Shown here piece by piece: positions 22,015 through 24,491 of a stretch of 24,491 bases of DNA. A model generated the notes under the pieces. That model saw only the letters and a list, made by a program, of their open reading frames with translations, was not told the DNA's origin and ran no database searches. The DNA comes from Syntrophopropionicum sp964397525 (GTDB lineage: Bacteria > Bacillota > Desulfotomaculia > Desulfotomaculales > Pelotomaculaceae). The DNA lies in assembly GCA_964397525.1 (NCBI GenBank), contig CAYNIY010000024.1, positions 1 through 24,491 on the forward strand. Reading direction: 5' to 3'. Numbering within the stretch: the stretch's first letter is position 1; each line of letters opens with the position of its first letter. A program made the translations under genes and the position numbers.

Positions 22015-22302
22015 TTATACTCCCTCAAATATTTCTATCTTGTCACCTTTTTTTAAGGTAACAATGGCTTTTTTGCTGTCGGATGTCCTGCCGGGAATAT
22101 TGCGGACTCTCTTTTTCTTGCCCTTTACATTCATCGTGTTGACTTTTTCCACTTTTACTTTAAAAATGCTTTCCACTGCCTGCTTTATCTCAGTCTTGTT
22201 AGCATCAGGATCAACCTTGAAAGTGTACTTGTTGTCCTGTAAAAGAGAAGTGCTTTTTTCAGTTATCAGCGGTTTTTTCAGAATATCACGCGGATCCTTC
22301 AC
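22015..22302 (-). CDS. rplW: 50S ribosomal protein L23
   Basis: Tunnel-exit protein that docks trigger factor and SRP. 95 residues: DILKKPLITEKSTSLLQDNKYTFKVDPDANKTEIKQAVE at the start and KGKKKRVRN in the basic loop. The start is GTG (22302-22300), which shares its last-transcribed base with the rplD TAG stop (TAGTG); a GAGGAGG inside rplD lies ten bases upstream. Translation is therefore coupled to rplD. Confidence 0.97.
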   Translation of the reverse strand: MKDPRDILKKPLITEKSTSLLQDNKYTFKVDPDANKTEIKQAVESIFKVKVEKVNTMNVKGKKKRVRNIPGRTSDSKKAIVTLKKGDKIEIFEGV

Positions 22303-22922
22303 TATACAAACACCTCCTCGACTTTAGCAACAGCGTCTTTTGTCATAATCAGCTTGTTGTAAGCCAGTATGTCATAGACGTTCAGGCTGGTTGCGATCAA
22401 GGGTTTGATATTGGGGATGTTCCGTGCTGATTTTTCCACGGTTTCATCCTTATCAGCTGTCACCAGCAGGGCATCCTCCACGTTAAGATTGTTTAATATC
22501 CTGACCATGTCCCTGGTTTTAGGCTGATCCAGCACAAGTTCATCTAAAACAAGAATATCACCAGAATTAAATTTTCCCGATAGGGCCGATTTCAGCGCCA
22601 GTCTCCTAACCTTCCTGGGGAGACTGTAACTGTAATCCCTGGGGTGGGGACCAAATACGATCCCCCCGCCGCGCCAGATCGGTGAACGACTGGTACCGGC
22701 GCGAGCCCTGCCGGTTCCTTTTTGGCGCCATGGCTTGCGACCACCGCCGCTGACCTCAGACCTGGTTTTAGTATCATGCGTACCGAGGCGGCGGCCGGCC
22801 AACTGCATTACAACAGCGTCATGCAAAACCGACTCATTTACTTCAACGCCAAAAATCTCATCCTTCAGCGTCAATTCGCCGATTTGTTCGCCGTTGATAT
22901 TGAACAACGCTACTGTTGGCAT
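22302..22922 (-). CDS. rplD: 50S ribosomal protein L4
   Basis: Lines the exit tunnel with an extended loop. 206 residues: an N-terminal part with GRRLGTHDTKTRSEVSGGGRKPWRQKGTGRARAG (the tunnel loop, about 45-78), then RSPIWRGGGIVFGPHPRDYSY and a C-terminal alpha/beta domain. The ATG follows GGAGG. In proteobacteria L4 represses its own operon; no corresponding leader is recognised here. Confidence 0.98.
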   Translation of the reverse strand: MPTVALFNINGEQIGELTLKDEIFGVEVNESVLHDAVVMQLAGRRLGTHDTKTRSEVSGGGRKPWRQKGTGRARAGTSRSPIWRGGGIVFGPHPRDYSYSLPRKVRRLALKSALSGKFNSGDILVLDELVLDQPKTRDMVRILNNLNVEDALLVTADKDETVEKSARNIPNIKPLIATSLNVYDILAYNKLIMTKDAVAKVEEVFV

Positions 22923-23078
22923 GCTATATCCTCCTTAATTGGGACTTGGGGGAGTTTAGATCTTTATACTTTTCCGGTTTCCCGGGCGTGTATGTATCCG
23001 CTGCTTCGCAGCAACCCCCATGCCACACTTCTTAAATCTCGTATCCATAATTAAAAATTTCGTTTGTTCAGCAGCCTT
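22923..23078. other. rplC-rplD spacer, possible decayed repeat
   Basis: 156 bp without a gene. It contains TTGGGACTTGGGGGAG near the rplD side, a perfect GCTGCttcGCAGC hairpin (23000-23012), and CACTTCTTAAATCTCGT towards rplC. The position and G-rich/C-rich polarity resemble the heptad elements, but no clear 7-bp period remains. Confidence 0.4.
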
Positions 23079-23708
23079 CTAACTGCTCTTTGTAGATGGC
23101 TTGATCAGTACTAAACCACCTTTGGGACCTGGTATCGCACCTCTTAAGGCAATCAGGTTACGGTCAGCATCAATTTTTATAACCTCCAGGTTTTGCACTG
23201 TCACCCGGTCAGTTCCCATATGGCCTGGCAGCTTTCTTCCTTTGTAGACCCTGGCCGGGCCCTTTGCTCCCAGCGAACCGGGGCGGCGGTGGTATTTCGA
23301 ACCATGAGCCATCGGGCCGCGGTGAAAACCATGGCGCTTGATCGCGCCTTGAAAACCCTTGCCTTTACTCGTGCCTGACACGTCGACCTTTTCACCCTGG
23401 ATGAAAATATCAGCCTTAATTTCCTGGCCAATTTGATAAGTCTCCGTATCTTCAACCAGTAATTCCCGCAAAAAACGAAGCGGGCGAATACCGGATTTAG
23501 TAAAATGCCCCGCCAGAGGTTTGGTAAAAAGACGTTCTCTCTTCTCGCCGAAACCAATCTGAATGGCACTGTAACCATCGTTAGCGGGTGTTTTTTTCTG
23601 GACAACAATACATGGGCCTGCTTCGATAACTGTTACAGGTATAGCCAGGCCCGTATCGGTAAAAATCTGAGTCATACCAACTTTTTTCCCAAGAATCCCT
23701 TTAGGCAT
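23079..23708 (-). CDS. rplC: 50S ribosomal protein L3
   Basis: Early-assembly large-subunit protein reaching the peptidyl transferase centre. 209 residues: MPKGILGKKVGMTQIFTDTG, the conserved KGKGFQGAIKRHGFHRGPMAHGSKYHR loop (about 120-146), and RKLPGHMGTDRVTVQNLEV. The ATG follows GAGGTGG. It is separated from rpsJ by 173 bp that hold three palindromes. Confidence 0.98.
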   Translation of the reverse strand: MPKGILGKKVGMTQIFTDTGLAIPVTVIEAGPCIVVQKKTPANDGYSAIQIGFGEKRERLFTKPLAGHFTKSGIRPLRFLRELLVEDTETYQIGQEIKADIFIQGEKVDVSGTSKGKGFQGAIKRHGFHRGPMAHGSKYHRRPGSLGAKGPARVYKGRKLPGHMGTDRVTVQNLEVIKIDADRNLIALRGAIPGPKGGLVLIKPSTKSS

Positions 23709-23737
23709 TTTTCCACCTCATTTTTCTGTGATAAGTG

Positions 23738-23757
23738 GTTGGGGGGCTTCCCCCAAC
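23738..23757. repeat. GTTGGGGG/CCCCCAAC hairpin
   Basis: A perfect eight-pair GC-rich stem with a four-base loop, GTTGGGGGgcttCCCCCAAC, 29 bp upstream of rplC. No T-run follows on either strand, so it is not a terminator. It is the first of three palindromes in the rpsJ-rplC spacer. Confidence 0.8.
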
Positions 23758-23773
23758 ATTACCTCTAATTATT

Positions 23774-23805
23774 GGGGACATTTCTCAACAAGAGAAACAA
23801 TCCCC
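23774..23805. repeat. GGGGACATTTCTC hairpin, related to the GGGGACA repeats
   Basis: GGGGA, CA, TTTCTC, loop AACAA, GAGAAA, CAA, TCCCC: two stems of five and six pairs with a small internal loop. The outer GGGGACA word links it loosely to the repeats at 1105-1155 and 2272-2320. Confidence 0.65.
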
Positions 23806-23808
23806 GGC

Positions 23809-23863
23809 ATTGTAGGGCCGGACTCATCCGGCCATATTGTGCGGCTGAAGCCGCACCTACAAT
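23809..23863. repeat. TGTAGG/CCTACA double-hairpin repeat, copy 3
   Basis: Outer inverted repeats ATTGTAGG and CCTACAAT enclose two hairpins: GGCCGGactcatCCGGCC and GTGCGGCTGAAGCCGCAC. It matches 20677-20728 throughout and 7353-7376 in its right half. The paired-palindrome design resembles bacterial BIME/REP elements; family membership would need a genome-wide search. Confidence 0.88.
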
Positions 23864-23881
23864 AGATGTGTCCACTTCCCC

Positions 23882-24190
23882 CTACAGTTTGATCTCGATA
23901 TCCACTCCTGCAGGCAGATCCAAGCGCATCAACGCATCAACAGTTTTCGGTGTGGGTTCTAAAATATCAATCAGCCGTTTATGTGTTCTCATTTCAAACT
24001 GCTCACGAGAATCCTTATTCACATGGGGGCTGCGCAGGATTGTATAAATATTCTTTTCTGTGGGCAGTGGAATCGGTCCGGCCACAGAAGCCCCGGTTCT
24101 TTTTGCAGTATCCACAATTTTTTGAGCAGACTGATCAAGCATATGATGGTCAAAAGCTTTGAGCCTGATCCTGATTTTTTGGCTTGTCAT
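23882..24190 (-). CDS. rpsJ: 30S ribosomal protein S10
   Basis: Small-subunit head protein that also serves as NusE in transcription antitermination. 102 residues: MTSQKIRIRLKAFDHHMLDQSA, then GPIPLPTEKNIYTILRSPHVNKDSREQFEMRTHKRLIDI, diagnostic for the family. The ATG at 24190 lies 11 bases after GGAGG. The open frame continues 50 codons upstream, but through spacer and repeat DNA without conservation. First gene of the S10 operon, after tuf. Confidence 0.98.
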   Translation of the reverse strand: MTSQKIRIRLKAFDHHMLDQSAQKIVDTAKRTGASVAGPIPLPTEKNIYTILRSPHVNKDSREQFEMRTHKRLIDILEPTPKTVDALMRLDLPAGVDIEIKL

Positions 24191-24250
24191 ACTTTCCAGG
24201 TCCTCCTTAATCGCCCGATTAGCGGACTTTCTCGGTGAAAATTCCCCCAT

Positions 24251-24360
24251 TGGGTCGTGGGTCGTGTGACTTGGGACGTGAGATTTGAGCATTCCTCTCT
24301 GGCCTTTTAAAACCATTAAGACCATCCCTAGTATTCTCACGTCTCATTTCTCACGTCTCA
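24251..24360. repeat. Heptad inverted element, copy 7 (tuf-rpsJ spacer)
   Basis: The left arm reads TGGGTCG TGGGTCG TGTGACT TGGGACG TGAGATT TGAG. The right arm reads TCTCACG TCTCATT TCTCACG TCTCA. GACGTGAGATTTGAG (24275-24289) pairs with CTCATTTCTCACGTC (24343-24357) at 13 of 15 positions. The centre resembles that of copy 5. Confidence 0.85.
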
Positions 24361-24436
24361 ATCGGCAACCTTTCACCTCATCGCATCTCTTGGTTTAACT
24401 TGATGGATTACAGCCATCTGCCGTAACGGCGTTTTT
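24361..24436. other. tuf 3' flank, small hairpins, no clear terminator
   Basis: Just after the tuf stop, minus-strand GCCGTtACGGC and GATGGctgtaatCCATC can pair weakly. No T-run follows either. Read-through from tuf into rpsJ therefore looks possible; no promoter is recognised in the tuf-rpsJ spacer. Confidence 0.4.
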
Positions 24437-24491
24437 TTACTCTGTGATCCCGGTAACAATACCGGCGCCAACAGTGCGGCCGCCCTCACGA
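24437..24491 (-). CDS. tuf: Elongation factor Tu, C-terminal end only
   Basis: Only the last 17 full codons are inside the window: REGGRTVGAGIVTGITE and a TAA stop (24439-24437). RxGGRTVGAGxV is the conserved end of bacterial EF-Tu domain III, which in the complete protein delivers aminoacyl-tRNA to the ribosome. The position directly upstream of rpsJ is standard for the str-S10 junction. The rest of the gene is beyond position 24491. Confidence 0.95.
   Translation of the reverse strand, partial: REGGRTVGAGIVTGITE

Noticed and set aside
24191..24340. N-terminal extension of S10
   Set aside because: The open frame runs through spacer and repeat DNA; S10 homologues start at the MTSQKI-type position.

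Overview
The window is chromosomal DNA from a Gram-positive, low-redundancy Firmicute of the class Clostridia, most likely from the Peptococcaceae/Desulfotomaculum-Pelotomaculum group. This rests on protein style and gene order (tuf-rpsJ, rpsD inside the alpha cluster, the ecfA1-ecfA2-ecfT-truA tail, a KOW-domain gene next to infA, a K+-dependent-type membrane pyrophosphatase, zinc-binding S4, S14, L24 and L36, strong GGAGG ribosome binding sites). The genus is inferred, not proven. Every gene lies on the minus strand, so transcription runs from position 24491 towards 1.

Layout in transcription order. 24491-24437: last codons of tuf. 24190-18624: S10 operon (rpsJ, rplC, rplD, rplW, rplB, rpsS, rplV, rpsC, rplP, rpmC, rpsQ). 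18452-11664: spc operon (rplN, rplX, rplE, rpsZ, rpsH, rplF, rplR, rpsE, rpmD, rplO, secY, map, KOW gene), with adk absent from its usual place between secY and map. 11573-8252: alpha operon (infA, rpmJ, rpsM, rpsK, rpsD, rpoA, rplQ). 8252-4772: energising module of an ECF vitamin/metal transporter and truA. 4713-2375: secG and hppA from their own promoter, ending in a clear terminator. 2172-2271: 100-base assembly gap. 2155-1173: a thioesterase overlapping an HD-domain protein. 910-46: smpB and ssrA, the two partners of trans-translation, headed by a consensus promoter and an attenuator-like hairpin.

The genes are mostly ordinary; the spacers are not. Seven spacers between ribosomal or ECF genes are filled by elements made of two inverted arms, each a degenerate tandem repeat with a 7-bp period, flanking a central segment. 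The words differ between copies but the architecture is the same. In five copies one arm touches, or nearly touches, the stop codon of the upstream gene, and the other arm generally ends a few bases to a few tens of bases from the ribosome binding site of the next gene. A second family (a GTGCGGCT..AGCCGCAC hairpin flanked by TGTAGG/CCTACA) is nested in two of them and in a third palindrome cluster. A third family (GGGGACA...TGTCCCC) sits beside smpB and at the assembly gap. These spacer elements are the best candidate here for something undescribed.
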